40,413 bases of DNA from Bacteroidales bacterium (lineage in GTDB: Bacteria; Bacteroidota; Bacteroidia; Bacteroidales; PUMT01): the NCBI GenBank assembly GCA_007132225.1, contig SLPB01000039.1, positions 1 through 40,413 of the forward strand, given 5' to 3'. A program made the translations under genes and the position numbers. This document shows, piece after piece, positions 19,989 through 30,204 of the stretch (positions are counted from its first letter, which is position 1; every line of letters starts with the position of its first letter). Under the pieces are notes generated by a model. It worked only from the letters and a program-made list of their open reading frames with translations, was not told the DNA's origin and ran no database searches.

Positions 19989-20145
19989 TAACCAGTAATA
20001 ATAAATTCCGGTCCGCCTTGATTGAACCTAAATTGCATTGTCAAAAAAAACGTATAATCTTTAAAAGGTTGACGGCTGCACCTTAATTGTTTTCCTGTTA
20101 AAAACTTGTCAGGGTGGGTATTAATGAAAATTTAAATATTTAACC

Positions 20146-21066
20146 ATGATCAATAAATTCGATAAAATTCTTATTTGCCTGGATCTGACGGAGATGGACC
20201 ATTTTCTAATCAATTATGCAAATTATATTGTAAAGACATTCAAACCGGGCAGACTTATCTTTATTCATGTGATGGAAATTTATGATATACCTGATGAGAT
20301 AATGGATACATTTGATGATACAGAAAGAGATATTGAAGATGTAATCAGGGAGGAGCTTGAAATGAGAATAGAGCAGAGCCTTACTGTTACCGGTGATGTG
20401 GATTATAACCTGGTAATGGAACGGGGACTTACAACAGATAAAATAGTCGAATATTCAAGAAAAAACAAGGTGGATCTCAGTATTCTGGGTAAAAAGATAG
20501 GCTACAGGGGACAAGGAAGTGTTTCCAGGAAGATAGTCGGATTGATTCCCTCATCGGTTCTGGTTGTTAGTGAAACAAGTCCTCATAAGATTGAAAAATT
20601 GCTGGTTAGAATGGATTTTTCTAAAATGGCTCATTCAACATTGCAAATGGCCAGGATTATATCTGAATATACCGGAGCTGCAATAGAATGCCATCATGTA
20701 TATAAGATTCCTTTCCACTATTATCCAAGACAAACTTCTGAAAATATCAGGAAACTTAAAGAGCAGGTAAAACAACTTATTGATAAGGAATATGCGAAAT
20801 TTATCAAAAAACTGAAAGTTAGTGATGCCCCTCCATGCACTTTCTCTATTGAGACTCAGTCGGAAGAATCAGAGCTTTTGTACCACTATGCAATAAAAAA
20901 CAGTTTCGATTTAATTTTAACAGGAACAAGGATAAAATCGCCGCTTGCCAATCTTATTCTTGATAGTACTTCTGAAAAACTTGTGGGCGGAGAAAAAAAC
21001 CTTCCGGTAATGGTAGTAAAAGATCAAAAAAAATCAGTTGGAATCCTGGATGCAATTTTCGATTAA
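20146..21066 (+). CDS. Universal stress protein, two tandem Usp domains
   Basis: FDKILICLDLTEMDHFLINYA...LSILGKK...SSVLVVSE then IEKLLVRMDFSKMAHSTLQMA...LILTGTR...LPVMVVKD. Confidence 0.88.
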   Translation: MINKFDKILICLDLTEMDHFLINYANYIVKTFKPGRLIFIHVMEIYDIPDEIMDTFDDTERDIEDVIREELEMRIEQSLTVTGDVDYNLVMERGLTTDKIVEYSRKNKVDLSILGKKIGYRGQGSVSRKIVGLIPSSVLVVSETSPHKIEKLLVRMDFSKMAHSTLQMARIISEYTGAAIECHHVYKIPFHYYPRQTSENIRKLKEQVKQLIDKEYAKFIKKLKVSDAPPCTFSIETQSEESELLYHYAIKNSFDLILTGTRIKSPLANLILDSTSEKLVGGEKNLPVMVVKDQKKSVGILDAIFD

Positions 21067-21079
21067 TAAACCTTATAAT

Positions 21080-21952
21080 ATGCAAAAATTATTTTTAGTT
21101 TTTTTTGTTTCCATTTTGGTATTATCAGGATGTCGTACTCCCGTAAGGGAGGCAAATGACAGGAGAGAGATATTTATGAATTATACTGAATGGACAGAAA
21201 GTGTTGCTCTCTCATACCTGGCAGCATCGCTCCTTGAAGACAGGCTTGATTATGAGGTGGTAATGAAACTGACCAATATAGACACTGCCTTTATGGAGGT
21301 AGCTTCCGGAGAAGCAGATGTTTTTGCAGATACCTGGGTGCCTTATACTCATTTGAGTTTTATGGAATTACATAAAGATCAGTTTGAAGATCTCGGACCC
21401 AATTACCGGAAAGCAAGTACCGGTCTTGTGGTGCCTGACTATATGCAGGCAGAATCAATTAATGACCTGACAGATATGTATAGAAGAGCGATTATCGGAA
21501 TTGACATCACTTCGGGTATAATGCAAAATACGATCCGGGCAATTGAAGCCTATGGTCTTGATAATGAACTGCGGGATCTTACAGATGCTGAAATGTCAGA
21601 AATCGTCGAAAATGCGATAAAAAGGAGGGAGGATATAGTTTTTACCGGATGGGAGCCACACTGGTTATTTTACCGTTATAACCTGAGGTATCTTGATGAC
21701 CCCCTGAATGTTTTTCCCGAAGATGAACAGATCCACACAATTGGCCGCAAAGGATTTTCAAAGGATCATCCCAGGGCTGCAGTTTTTTTTGAACGTATGG
21801 TTCTGACCGAAGACCAGATTAATGAATTGTTATATGAGGTCGGACTTGCCCGGGATCCTGTTGAAGGAGTGAGAGAATGGATTATGAAAAATGAATTTGT
21901 TGTGAATCAATGGGTCAGGGGATTAAGACCTGAAAGGGAGAAGATCATGTAA
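21080..21952 (+). CDS. Glycine betaine/proline-type substrate-binding lipoprotein (OpuAC/ProX-like)
   Basis: Lipobox LSGC; YTEWTESVALSYLAASLL, ADVFADTWVPYTH, IIGIDITSGIM, GWEPHWLFYRYNLRYLDDP, IHTIGRKGF. ORF track starts at 21038; ATG at 21080 gives a canonical lipoprotein signal. Confidence 0.9.
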   Translation: MQKLFLVFFVSILVLSGCRTPVREANDRREIFMNYTEWTESVALSYLAASLLEDRLDYEVVMKLTNIDTAFMEVASGEADVFADTWVPYTHLSFMELHKDQFEDLGPNYRKASTGLVVPDYMQAESINDLTDMYRRAIIGIDITSGIMQNTIRAIEAYGLDNELRDLTDAEMSEIVENAIKRREDIVFTGWEPHWLFYRYNLRYLDDPLNVFPEDEQIHTIGRKGFSKDHPRAAVFFERMVLTEDQINELLYEVGLARDPVEGVREWIMKNEFVVNQWVRGLRPEREKIM

Positions 21953-22128
21953 TAGCAATATTATATAATCATTACGGCTTTACGTTTTTAGCCATTGGAC
22001 CATTACCCTGTAGCAGATGTTTCTGCATATTGAAGTATAACTGAACATTAATTATAAAATGTTGTTAATGTAGAAATGATTCCGGTAATTTATACAATTA
22101 AGATTAAGAAGTTTACTGGCATTAACCG

Positions 22129-22761
22129 ATGAAAACAAGCCTGAAAATTATTTTACTTTTTTTAAGTTTTTCCTTTGCTTTTGAAGCAAATACAAATTAT
22201 GAACCAATTATTATGAAAGAACATGAAAGGGATAATGAAACAGTCACCCTGGGAGCTGGCTGTTTTTGGTGTGTGGAAGCTGTATTTAAAAGGATTGATG
22301 GAGTAGCAGATGTTGTTTCAGGTTATTCAGGCGGACAAATTTCTAATCCTGCCTACAGGGAAGTTAGTTCAGGACGTACTGGTCATGCTGAGGTAATTCA
22401 GGTAACCTGGGATCCGAAAGTAATTCCTTTTGCCAAACTCCTGGAGATATTTTTCATGACACATGATCCAACTACACTTAACAGGCAGGGGGCTGACACG
22501 GGAACACAATACCGGTCGGCCATATTCTACCATTCTGATGAACAGAAACTTATTGCACAGGAGATAAAGGCATTGCTTGAAAAAGAAAAAATATGGCCTG
22601 ATCCAATTGTTACAGAGATAACTCCATTCACCGGTTTTTATGAGGCGGAGGATTATCATCAGGATTATTACAGCAATAATTCCAATCAGGGTTACTGCAG
22701 AATGGTAATAGCTCCCAAATTAGAAAAATTTGAGAAACTTTTTCATGACTATTTGCGATAG
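22129..22761 (+). CDS. msrA: Peptide-methionine (S)-S-oxide reductase with N-terminal signal peptide
   Basis: GAGCFWCVEAVFKRIDGV, GYSGG, HAEVIQVTWDP, TGTQYRSAIFY, EDYHQDYY, GYCRMVIAPKL; N-terminus MKTSLKIILLFLSFSFAFEAN. Confidence 0.93.
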   Translation: MKTSLKIILLFLSFSFAFEANTNYEPIIMKEHERDNETVTLGAGCFWCVEAVFKRIDGVADVVSGYSGGQISNPAYREVSSGRTGHAEVIQVTWDPKVIPFAKLLEIFFMTHDPTTLNRQGADTGTQYRSAIFYHSDEQKLIAQEIKALLEKEKIWPDPIVTEITPFTGFYEAEDYHQDYYSNNSNQGYCRMVIAPKLEKFEKLFHDYLR

Positions 22762-22793
22762 ATTTTTAATAATGGCCGGGAATAAATTATAAT

Positions 22794-22826
22794 AAAGAGG
22801 CTGTCCCAAAAGAGCAGCCTCTTTTA
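22794..22826. terminator. Terminator between convergent msrA and gltD
   Basis: aaagaggctg-tcccaaaagag-cagcctctttta; A/T flanks would allow bidirectional use. Confidence 0.8.
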
Positions 22827-22859
22827 TTAAGAAGGCTCCGTAAATTTTTCTCTGAAGGA

Positions 22860-24281
22860 TTATTTTTCCAGGTATTCCATAATTGACAGGGCTGTGTTTC
22901 TGCCTGAAGCAATGGCATTCACGATCAGACTTGCGCCCATTATGGAGTCACCCGTGGCAAAAATCCGGGCATTCCTTGTCTGGTGCTTTTTGTTTACAAC
23001 TATGTTTCCCCTTTCTGTATATTCCATCTCCAGATCATTCAAAAGGCCCTCATGAACAGGATGAACAAATCCCAGTGAGAGAAGTACCAGATCTGCATCA
23101 ATGGCCTTCTTCTTTCCTGGTAAAGCATTCATCTTCATTTTACCATCTTCTGCCATGATCCAACTCACTTCTTCCGTTTCAGCCTTGTTCACATAACCGT
23201 TATTACCTGTAAACCGTTTGGTGGAAATATTCCATATTCTTTTGCATCCTTCCTCGTGAGATGATGTGGTTTTCTTTATTTTAGACCAGTACGGCCAGGG
23301 ATTGTCAAGACTTCTTGCCAATGGAGGTTCAGGCATTATTTCTATTTGTGTTACCGATTTGGCTTGTTGTCTGTTAGCTGTTCCAACACAATCAGACCCG
23401 GTGTCACCACCACCAATTACCAGCACGTGCTTGTTTTTTGCAGTAATCAGGTCTTTACTGTTAATGGCATTGCCGGCAACGATCCTGTTTTGCTGGGTCA
23501 GGTATTCCATGGCAAAATGAATACCTTTTAACTCCCTTCCTTCAACATGAAGGTCCCTGGGCTTCATTGCACCTAAGGCCAGGCATACTGCATCGTATGA
23601 TTTCAGGAGCTCCTCAGCAGAGATATCAGTGCCGACATTTGTACTGGTCCTTATCTCCAGACCCTCTTTGAGAAGAATATTTAATCTCCTGTCTATTACA
23701 CTTTTTGCCAGTTTAAAATCAGGAATCCCATATCGTAGCAGTCCACCTGCCAGCTCGTCCTTCTCAAACAATGTTACAAGATGGCCTGCCTTATTAAGCA
23801 AATCTGCACATGCCAGGCCGGCTGGTCCGGATCCTATTACAGCAACCTTTTTTCCTGTTCTTTTTTTGGGTGGTCTGGGATATATATATCCTTTTTCAAA
23901 TCCATATTCAGCTACAGCAGCTTCATTTTCCCTTATTGTTACCGGTTCCTCATGTAAAGCCAGTACGCAGGCAATTTCACAAGGTGCAGGACAGACTCTC
24001 CCGGTAAACTCCGGAAAATTATTGGTAATATGCAAAAGATCAACTGCCTTTTTCCAGTCCCCCCTGTAAATAGCATCCTGCCATTCAGGCATATTGTTCA
24101 TAACCGGACAGCCCCACTGACAAAAAGGTATTCCGCAATCCATACATCTTGAAGCCTGATCTTTTCTGGCTTCTTCATTCAACGATTGTTCTACCTCTGA
24201 ATAGTCATAGAGGCGTTTATTCAGGGGACGGTTGCCACTTTCCTGCCTTGGTATTTTCATAAAACCTTTTGGATCTCCCAT
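22860..24281 (-). CDS. gltD: Glutamate synthase small subunit
   Basis: CMDCGIPFCQWGCPVMNNMPEWQDAIYRGDWKKA, GRVCPAPCEIACVL, VIGSGPAGLACADLLNKAGHLVTLFEK, VIGGGDTGSDCVGTANRQ. Confidence 0.95.
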   Translation of the reverse strand: MGDPKGFMKIPRQESGNRPLNKRLYDYSEVEQSLNEEARKDQASRCMDCGIPFCQWGCPVMNNMPEWQDAIYRGDWKKAVDLLHITNNFPEFTGRVCPAPCEIACVLALHEEPVTIRENEAAVAEYGFEKGYIYPRPPKKRTGKKVAVIGSGPAGLACADLLNKAGHLVTLFEKDELAGGLLRYGIPDFKLAKSVIDRRLNILLKEGLEIRTSTNVGTDISAEELLKSYDAVCLALGAMKPRDLHVEGRELKGIHFAMEYLTQQNRIVAGNAINSKDLITAKNKHVLVIGGGDTGSDCVGTANRQQAKSVTQIEIMPEPPLARSLDNPWPYWSKIKKTTSSHEEGCKRIWNISTKRFTGNNGYVNKAETEEVSWIMAEDGKMKMNALPGKKKAIDADLVLLSLGFVHPVHEGLLNDLEMEYTERGNIVVNKKHQTRNARIFATGDSIMGASLIVNAIASGRNTALSIMEYLEK

Positions 24282-24351
24282 AATATAGCTGTTTAGTTAT
24301 GACTAACAGGTAAATGAGTGCTGTTTAATTACTCATTTTTACTGTTGCTTA

Positions 24352-27300
24352 TTAATACTGATGCTGGGGTGTATCTTCGGTCGTTTCAATTTTTTTCCTG
24401 AGATTTTCCAGCTTAATCTCCTCAAGTATTTTTTTGTATTCAAACGGTATAACTTTTACGAACCTGGTCATGTATTCCTCCCAGTTTACAAGGATGTCTT
24501 CGGCAACCCCGCTGTTGGTGAAAAGCATATGTTTTCCAATTATTTCCTGTAATTCATTTATATCTTCCATATCTTTCAGTTTTTCAAGCTCTACCAGTCC
24601 CTTATTACAGAAATATTCCAGATTCCCGGTATTATCAAGAACATAGGCAATCCCGCCGCTCATTCCTGCGGCAAAGTTCCTCCCCGTGCTACCCAGGATT
24701 ACAACCCTGCCCCCTGTCATATATTCGCATCCGTGATCTCCCACGCCTTCAACTACAGCTACAGCACCACTGTTCCTTACGGCAAATCTTTCACCTGCCA
24801 TGCCCCTGACATATAATTCGCCATTTGTTGCTCCGTACAACACAGTATTCCCTATAATAATGTTATCCTCGGGCCTGAACAATGATCCCGCAGTGGGAGT
24901 AACCACAATCCTGCCGCCTGAAAGTCCTTTTCCCAGATAATCATTTGCATCGCCTTCCAAAGAAAAGCTTATTCCTTTTATCAGGAATGCTCCGAAACTT
25001 TGTCCGGCTGAACCATAGAATTTTGCATTTATAATTTCATTTTCAAGTTCTGTGGCACCGTATTTTCTTGTTATCTCACCCGAAAGCATTGCACCAACAG
25101 CACGGTCGGTATTATTAATATTTTTTGATATCCAGACTTTTTCTCCTTTATTAACTGCTTTTGCTGAAAGCTTTATTAATTCAACATCCATAATATCATG
25201 TATCTTATGCTCCTGGGGCCGCTGAAAAAACAATGGATATTTTTTCGACTCAGGAGGGAAAAACATCATTTTCGACAGATCGACATGGCTGGCTTTCCAG
25301 TGGTTTATATCATTTCTTTGCTCCAGCAAATCAGTCCGACCCACAATATCTTCAAATTTTCTGAATCCAAGTTCGGCCAGTAATTCCCGCACTTCCCTGG
25401 CAACAAAACGAAAATAGTTTTCAACATAATCTGCTTTCCCCAGGAAACGTTTCCTGAGAAATTCATCCTGTGTTGCCACACCAACCGGACAAGTGTTAAT
25501 GTGGCATTTTCTCATCATTACACATCCCAAAACGATTAGTGCAGAGGTGGAGAAACCAAATTCTTCGCCTCCCAAAAGCCCCATCAGTATTACATCATGT
25601 CCTGTCTTCAGTTGACCGTCGGTCTGGAGCCTGACTCTTCCTCTCAGATTATTTATAACCAGGGTCTGGTGTGCTTCGGATATGCCCAGTTCAACCGGCA
25701 GTCCTGCGTGTTTGATTGAGCTGGAAGGGCTTGCACCGGTACCACCCTCATTCCCGCTTATTGTTATTAGATCTGCTTTTGCTTTCGCTACGCCTGCTGC
25801 AACTGTTCCAACCCCGAATTCAGAAACCAGTTTTACTGAAATAAATGCCCGGGGATTAACACATTTAAGGTCAAATATAAGTTGTGCAAGATCTTCAATG
25901 GAGTATATATCATGATGGGGTGGTGGCGATATCAGGGTAATTCCAGGCGTGGAGTTTCTGAGCTTGCCTATCACATCATTGACTTTGAAACCCGGTAACT
26001 GTCCGCCTTCCCCTGGTTTGGCACCCTGTGAAACCTTGATCTGAATTTCATCAGCATTGACAAGATATCCTGTGGTAACTCCAAACCTGCCTGATGCCAC
26101 CTGTTTTATGGCACTGCGTTTATTAATTTTCCCCTTTTGGGTAATATACCTTTCTTTATCTTCACCTCCCTCACCTGTGTTGCTTCTGCCGCCAATGCGG
26201 TTCATGGCAATAGCAAGGGCTTCATGCGCCTCTTTGCTTATTGATCCGTAAGACATTGCACCAGTTACGAACCTTTTCAATATTGATTCTTCAGATTCCA
26301 CTTTATCAATACTGACTGGATTACTTTTATATTTTAAAAATCCTCTTAAGAATGAAGGTTTCTGATTCTCCTTTTTTACTAAGGAGCTAAATTCTTTATA
26401 TTTAGCATAACTATTTGTTTTTGAAGCCCATTGCAACAAGCCTATCGTTTCAGGATTCCACGCATGGTGCTCTCCGTTTACACGGTATGCGTAGCTGCCT
26501 TCTGTCTCCGGCATAAATTCTTCAACCTGTGAATCCATTGCAAAAGCGCTATTATGAGGGATTGCAGCTTCCCTGGCTATCTCTTTCAGGCCTATGCCTC
26601 CTATACGTGAAGCTGTTCCGCTGAAATATCTGTCAACTACAGATTCACAAATACCAAGGCATTCAAATATCTGGGCACCATGATAACTTCTGAGGGTGGA
26701 TATTCCCATTTTTGAAAGCACTTTTAAAATCCCGTTATCAATAGCTTTAATGTAGTTTCCCCTTGCTTTTTTGTAGTCCAGGGCCAGTTCTCCTTTATTT
26801 GCAAGATCATCAATAGCTGCAAAGGCCAGATAAGGATTAATCACACTTGCTCCAAAACCAAGTAAAAGAGCAAAATGCATTACTTCCCGTGGTTCAGCTG
26901 TTTCTACTATTAATCCGATCTGCATTCTTTTCCTGACCTTTATCAAATGGTGGTGAATGGCTGAAACAGCCAGCAGAGAAGGAATTGGAGCCCTGTCTTT
27001 ATCAATGTGCCTGTCTGATAAAATTATGAAATTGATACTGTTGTCCACTGCCTTTTCCGCCTGGACACAGAGTTTGTCAAGGGCTTCTTCCAATGCATTT
27101 TCTCTGTCTGAGGGATCAAATACCATGGGAATGGTGATATGAGAAAAACCGCTATGGTTTATGTCCTTTATTTTTTTCAGATCGGTATTAATGATGATCG
27201 GACTTTTGAACTTGATAAGTTTACACAATGATGGCGACTCCTGAAGAAGGTTCTTGTTTAATGAGCCAATATAATTGGTAAGCGACATCACCAGACCCTC

Positions 27301-28941
27301 ACGTATGGGGTCAATAGCAGGGTTTGTTACCTGAGCAAACTGCTGCTTGAAATAATTGAATAACCGCTGAGGCTTATCAGATAATACAGCAGGAGGAGCG
27401 TCATTACCCATTGAACCGGTCGGCTCCTTACCTTCGATACACATCGGTTTGATTATCATATCCAAATCATCCCTGGTGTATCCGAAAGTTTTTAGCCACA
27501 AGTTGTATTGACCACCCATGCCCGAGGGGACCCTCTGTTTAACTTTTAAATTCTCAAGCTCCAGGCGGTTCTCTCTAAGCCAGTTACCATAGGGGTTCAT
27601 TTTTGACAGCTGAGATTTCAGCTCCTCATCGGTTATTAAGACACCCAGTTTGGTGTCGACCAAAAGTATCTTGCCCGGCTTAAGCCTGCCTTTTTCCCTG
27701 ATGTGGTCTGCGGGAAAACTCTGCACTCCGGTTTCGCTACCCATCACGATAAGATCATCTTTAGTGATAAGGTACCTTGACGGCCTGAGCCCGTTACGAT
27801 CAAGTGTGCCTCCAACATAGCGTCCATCAGAAAAGAGGAGTGAAGCCGGTCCGTCCCAGGGTTCCATTATTGTGGAATGGTATTCGTAGAAGTCCTTCAG
27901 ACTGGAAGGAATGGGGTTTTTGTCATTAAATGATTCGGGTACAAGCATAGCAAGTGAATGCGGCAGCGTCCTTCCTGTCAGGAAGAGAAATTCAAGTGCG
28001 TTATCCAGAGAAGCTGAATCACTTTTATCTGGTTCAATAACCGGGAAAACCTTTTGCAGATCTTTACCGAACAAGTCCGTTTTTAACAGTGATTCCCTGG
28101 TCTTCATCCAAAGACGATTACCCTTGATTGTATTTATCTCACCGTTATGAGCTATATACCTGAAAGGCTGGGCAAGATCCCAGCTAGGAAATGTATTGGT
28201 ACTGAAACGCGAATGTACCAGTGCTATAGCACTTTTAAATTTTTCATTACGTAAATCCGGAAAATACTCACCAAGCTGAGAGGGGGTGAACATACCCTTA
28301 TAAATAATAACCCTTGTGGACAGGCTGGATATATAAAAATACTCCTTTTGGGAAATACCGGATTTGCGAATCTCGTTTTCGGTCATTTTTCTGACCACAT
28401 ACAGCTTTCTTTCCAAATCATCCTGTTCGTAATCGCCGGAGATGAAAACCTGTTTCATATAAGGTTCTGTCCTGAGGGCTATTTCCCCCAGAATGCTGTT
28501 GTTTACAGGTATATCGCGGGTTCCGATAATTTTAAGGTTTTCACCTTTCACCTTAGCGTAAAATATTTCTTCACATCTCTCCCTTTCCTTTTTATTTACC
28601 GGAAGAAACAAAAAGCCTGCACCATATTTACCAACTTCAGGAAGATTACCTGATTCGGCCTGGAAAAAGTCATGAGGTATCTGAACCTGGATACCTGCTC
28701 CATCACCTGTTACGTTATCATAACTTTCTGCTCCCCTGTGAGCCATATTCAGCAGTACCTGTAATCCGCGTTTTACAATATCATGTGATTTGCATCCTTT
28801 TATGCTGGCAACAAAACCAATTCCACAGCTGTCATGTTCATTTTCGGATGAATATAAGCCTGCTTTTTTATATGTATTACTTAACATTTGTTTAAGTTTT
28901 ATTTCAGTATTTTGAATAATAATTACTGGCAAATCCCGCAA
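24352..28941 (-). CDS. gltB: Glutamate synthase large subunit (start likely 28887)
   Basis: EHDSCGIGFVASIKG, HSRFSTNTFPSWDLAQPFRYIAHNGEINTI, GEGGEDKERY, KPGEGGQLPG, SGNEGGTGASP, CHINTCPVGVATQ. Confidence 0.96.
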   Translation of the reverse strand: MRDLPVIIIQNTEIKLKQMLSNTYKKAGLYSSENEHDSCGIGFVASIKGCKSHDIVKRGLQVLLNMAHRGAESYDNVTGDGAGIQVQIPHDFFQAESGNLPEVGKYGAGFLFLPVNKKERERCEEIFYAKVKGENLKIIGTRDIPVNNSILGEIALRTEPYMKQVFISGDYEQDDLERKLYVVRKMTENEIRKSGISQKEYFYISSLSTRVIIYKGMFTPSQLGEYFPDLRNEKFKSAIALVHSRFSTNTFPSWDLAQPFRYIAHNGEINTIKGNRLWMKTRESLLKTDLFGKDLQKVFPVIEPDKSDSASLDNALEFLFLTGRTLPHSLAMLVPESFNDKNPIPSSLKDFYEYHSTIMEPWDGPASLLFSDGRYVGGTLDRNGLRPSRYLITKDDLIVMGSETGVQSFPADHIREKGRLKPGKILLVDTKLGVLITDEELKSQLSKMNPYGNWLRENRLELENLKVKQRVPSGMGGQYNLWLKTFGYTRDDLDMIIKPMCIEGKEPTGSMGNDAPPAVLSDKPQRLFNYFKQQFAQVTNPAIDPIREGLVMSLTNYIGSLNKNLLQESPSLCKLIKFKSPIIINTDLKKIKDINHSGFSHITIPMVFDPSDRENALEEALDKLCVQAEKAVDNSINFIILSDRHIDKDRAPIPSLLAVSAIHHHLIKVRKRMQIGLIVETAEPREVMHFALLLGFGASVINPYLAFAAIDDLANKGELALDYKKARGNYIKAIDNGILKVLSKMGISTLRSYHGAQIFECLGICESVVDRYFSGTASRIGGIGLKEIAREAAIPHNSAFAMDSQVEEFMPETEGSYAYRVNGEHHAWNPETIGLLQWASKTNSYAKYKEFSSLVKKENQKPSFLRGFLKYKSNPVSIDKVESEESILKRFVTGAMSYGSISKEAHEALAIAMNRIGGRSNTGEGGEDKERYITQKGKINKRSAIKQVASGRFGVTTGYLVNADEIQIKVSQGAKPGEGGQLPGFKVNDVIGKLRNSTPGITLISPPPHHDIYSIEDLAQLIFDLKCVNPRAFISVKLVSEFGVGTVAAGVAKAKADLITISGNEGGTGASPSSSIKHAGLPVELGISEAHQTLVINNLRGRVRLQTDGQLKTGHDVILMGLLGGEEFGFSTSALIVLGCVMMRKCHINTCPVGVATQDEFLRKRFLGKADYVENYFRFVAREVRELLAELGFRKFEDIVGRTDLLEQRNDINHWKASHVDLSKMMFFPPESKKYPLFFQRPQEHKIHDIMDVELIKLSAKAVNKGEKVWISKNINNTDRAVGAMLSGEITRKYGATELENEIINAKFYGSAGQSFGAFLIKGISFSLEGDANDYLGKGLSGGRIVVTPTAGSLFRPEDNIIIGNTVLYGATNGELYVRGMAGERFAVRNSGAVAVVEGVGDHGCEYMTGGRVVILGSTGRNFAAGMSGGIAYVLDNTGNLEYFCNKGLVELEKLKDMEDINELQEIIGKHMLFTNSGVAEDILVNWEEYMTRFVKVIPFEYKKILEEIKLENLRKKIETTEDTPQHQY

Positions 28942-28956
28942 TGCACCTCACAACTC

Positions 28957-30201
28957 TTATCTTATCTGGCCATTTCCGTAAATAACATATTTAGTTGTAG
29001 TAAGTTCTTTTAATCCCATCGGTCCACGGGCATGCAGTTTTTGGGTAGAGATACCTATCTCAGCTCCAAAGCCGAATTCATAACCATCTGTAAAGCGGGT
29101 TGATGCATTCACATATACAGCAGCAGCATCGATTTCGGATAGAAATCTTCGTGCATTTGTGTAGCTTTCTGTTATTATTGTTTCTGAGTGACCTGAACCG
29201 TATTTGTTTATATGGATTATAGCATCGCTGAGAGAATGAACTACTTTAACAGCAATTATCAGGTCCAGATACTCAGTATACCAGTCATCTTCATTTGCGG
29301 GAACAGCATAACCAATTATTTCCCTGACGTACTTGTCTCCTCTTATTTCCACATTGTATTCATATAGTTTATCACATATTACGGGAAGAAAGATGTCGGC
29401 TATGGAAGAATGCACAAGTAAAGTTTCAATGGCATTGCAAACACCCGGGCGTTGAGTTTTGGCGTTTATTATAATATCTTCTGCCATTTTTATATTTGCC
29501 GATTCATCTGCATATGCATGACAATTGCCAACTCCGGTTTCAATAACCGGAACCGTGCTGTTTTCAACAACTGTTTGAATCAACCCTGCTCCACCGCGGG
29601 GGATGAGTATATCCAGATATTGATTTAGTTTCATCATCGCCATGGCACTATCCCTGGTTGTGTTTTCAACAAGCTGTACAGTTTCAGGAGGCACACCTTC
29701 GCTGATAAGTGCCTCCTGAATGGTTTTGACAATGGCCATATTTGAGTTAATGGCTTCTTTACCTCCTCTCAGGATAACGGCATTGCCGGTTTTGATGCAG
29801 AGTCCAAAGGCATCAACAGTAACATTCGGCCTTGCCTCATATATGATTCCTATGACCCCCACAGGAACCCTTATCTGTCCGATTTGCAATCCGTTGGGCC
29901 TCTTCTTCATTGAAATAACTTCCCCTACCGGGTCATCCAGTAATGCTATCTGCTCAAGTCCCACGGCCATACTTTCAACCCTCTCTTTATTCAGCCTTAA
30001 CCTGTCAAGCAGTGCACCTTTAATATTATTGTTTTTTGCTTCCTGTAAATCTATTTCATTTGCACTGATTATAGTTTGTGATCTTTCAACAAGCAGTCCT
30101 GCAACTTTGTTCAGTGCTCTGTTTTTTTCGTCAGACGACATACGTGAAAGGAAATAGGTTGCCTGCCTGGCGAGTTCGCCTTTCTTGTTTAATTCTTCCA
30201 T
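28957..30201 (-). CDS. proA: Gamma-glutamyl phosphate reductase
   Basis: PVGVIGIIYEARPNVTVDAFGLCIKTGNAVILRGGKEA, IPRGGAGLI, VIETGVGNCHAYAD, NASTRFTDGYEFGFGAEIGISTQKLHARGPMGL. Confidence 0.96.
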   Translation of the reverse strand: MEELNKKGELARQATYFLSRMSSDEKNRALNKVAGLLVERSQTIISANEIDLQEAKNNNIKGALLDRLRLNKERVESMAVGLEQIALLDDPVGEVISMKKRPNGLQIGQIRVPVGVIGIIYEARPNVTVDAFGLCIKTGNAVILRGGKEAINSNMAIVKTIQEALISEGVPPETVQLVENTTRDSAMAMMKLNQYLDILIPRGGAGLIQTVVENSTVPVIETGVGNCHAYADESANIKMAEDIIINAKTQRPGVCNAIETLLVHSSIADIFLPVICDKLYEYNVEIRGDKYVREIIGYAVPANEDDWYTEYLDLIIAVKVVHSLSDAIIHINKYGSGHSETIITESYTNARRFLSEIDAAAVYVNASTRFTDGYEFGFGAEIGISTQKLHARGPMGLKELTTTKYVIYGNGQIR

Positions 30202-30204
30202 TTC

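Noticed and set aside
23629-24069. 146-aa plus-strand ORF antisense to gltD
   Set aside because: Shadow of the conserved gltD coding frame; no domain motif.
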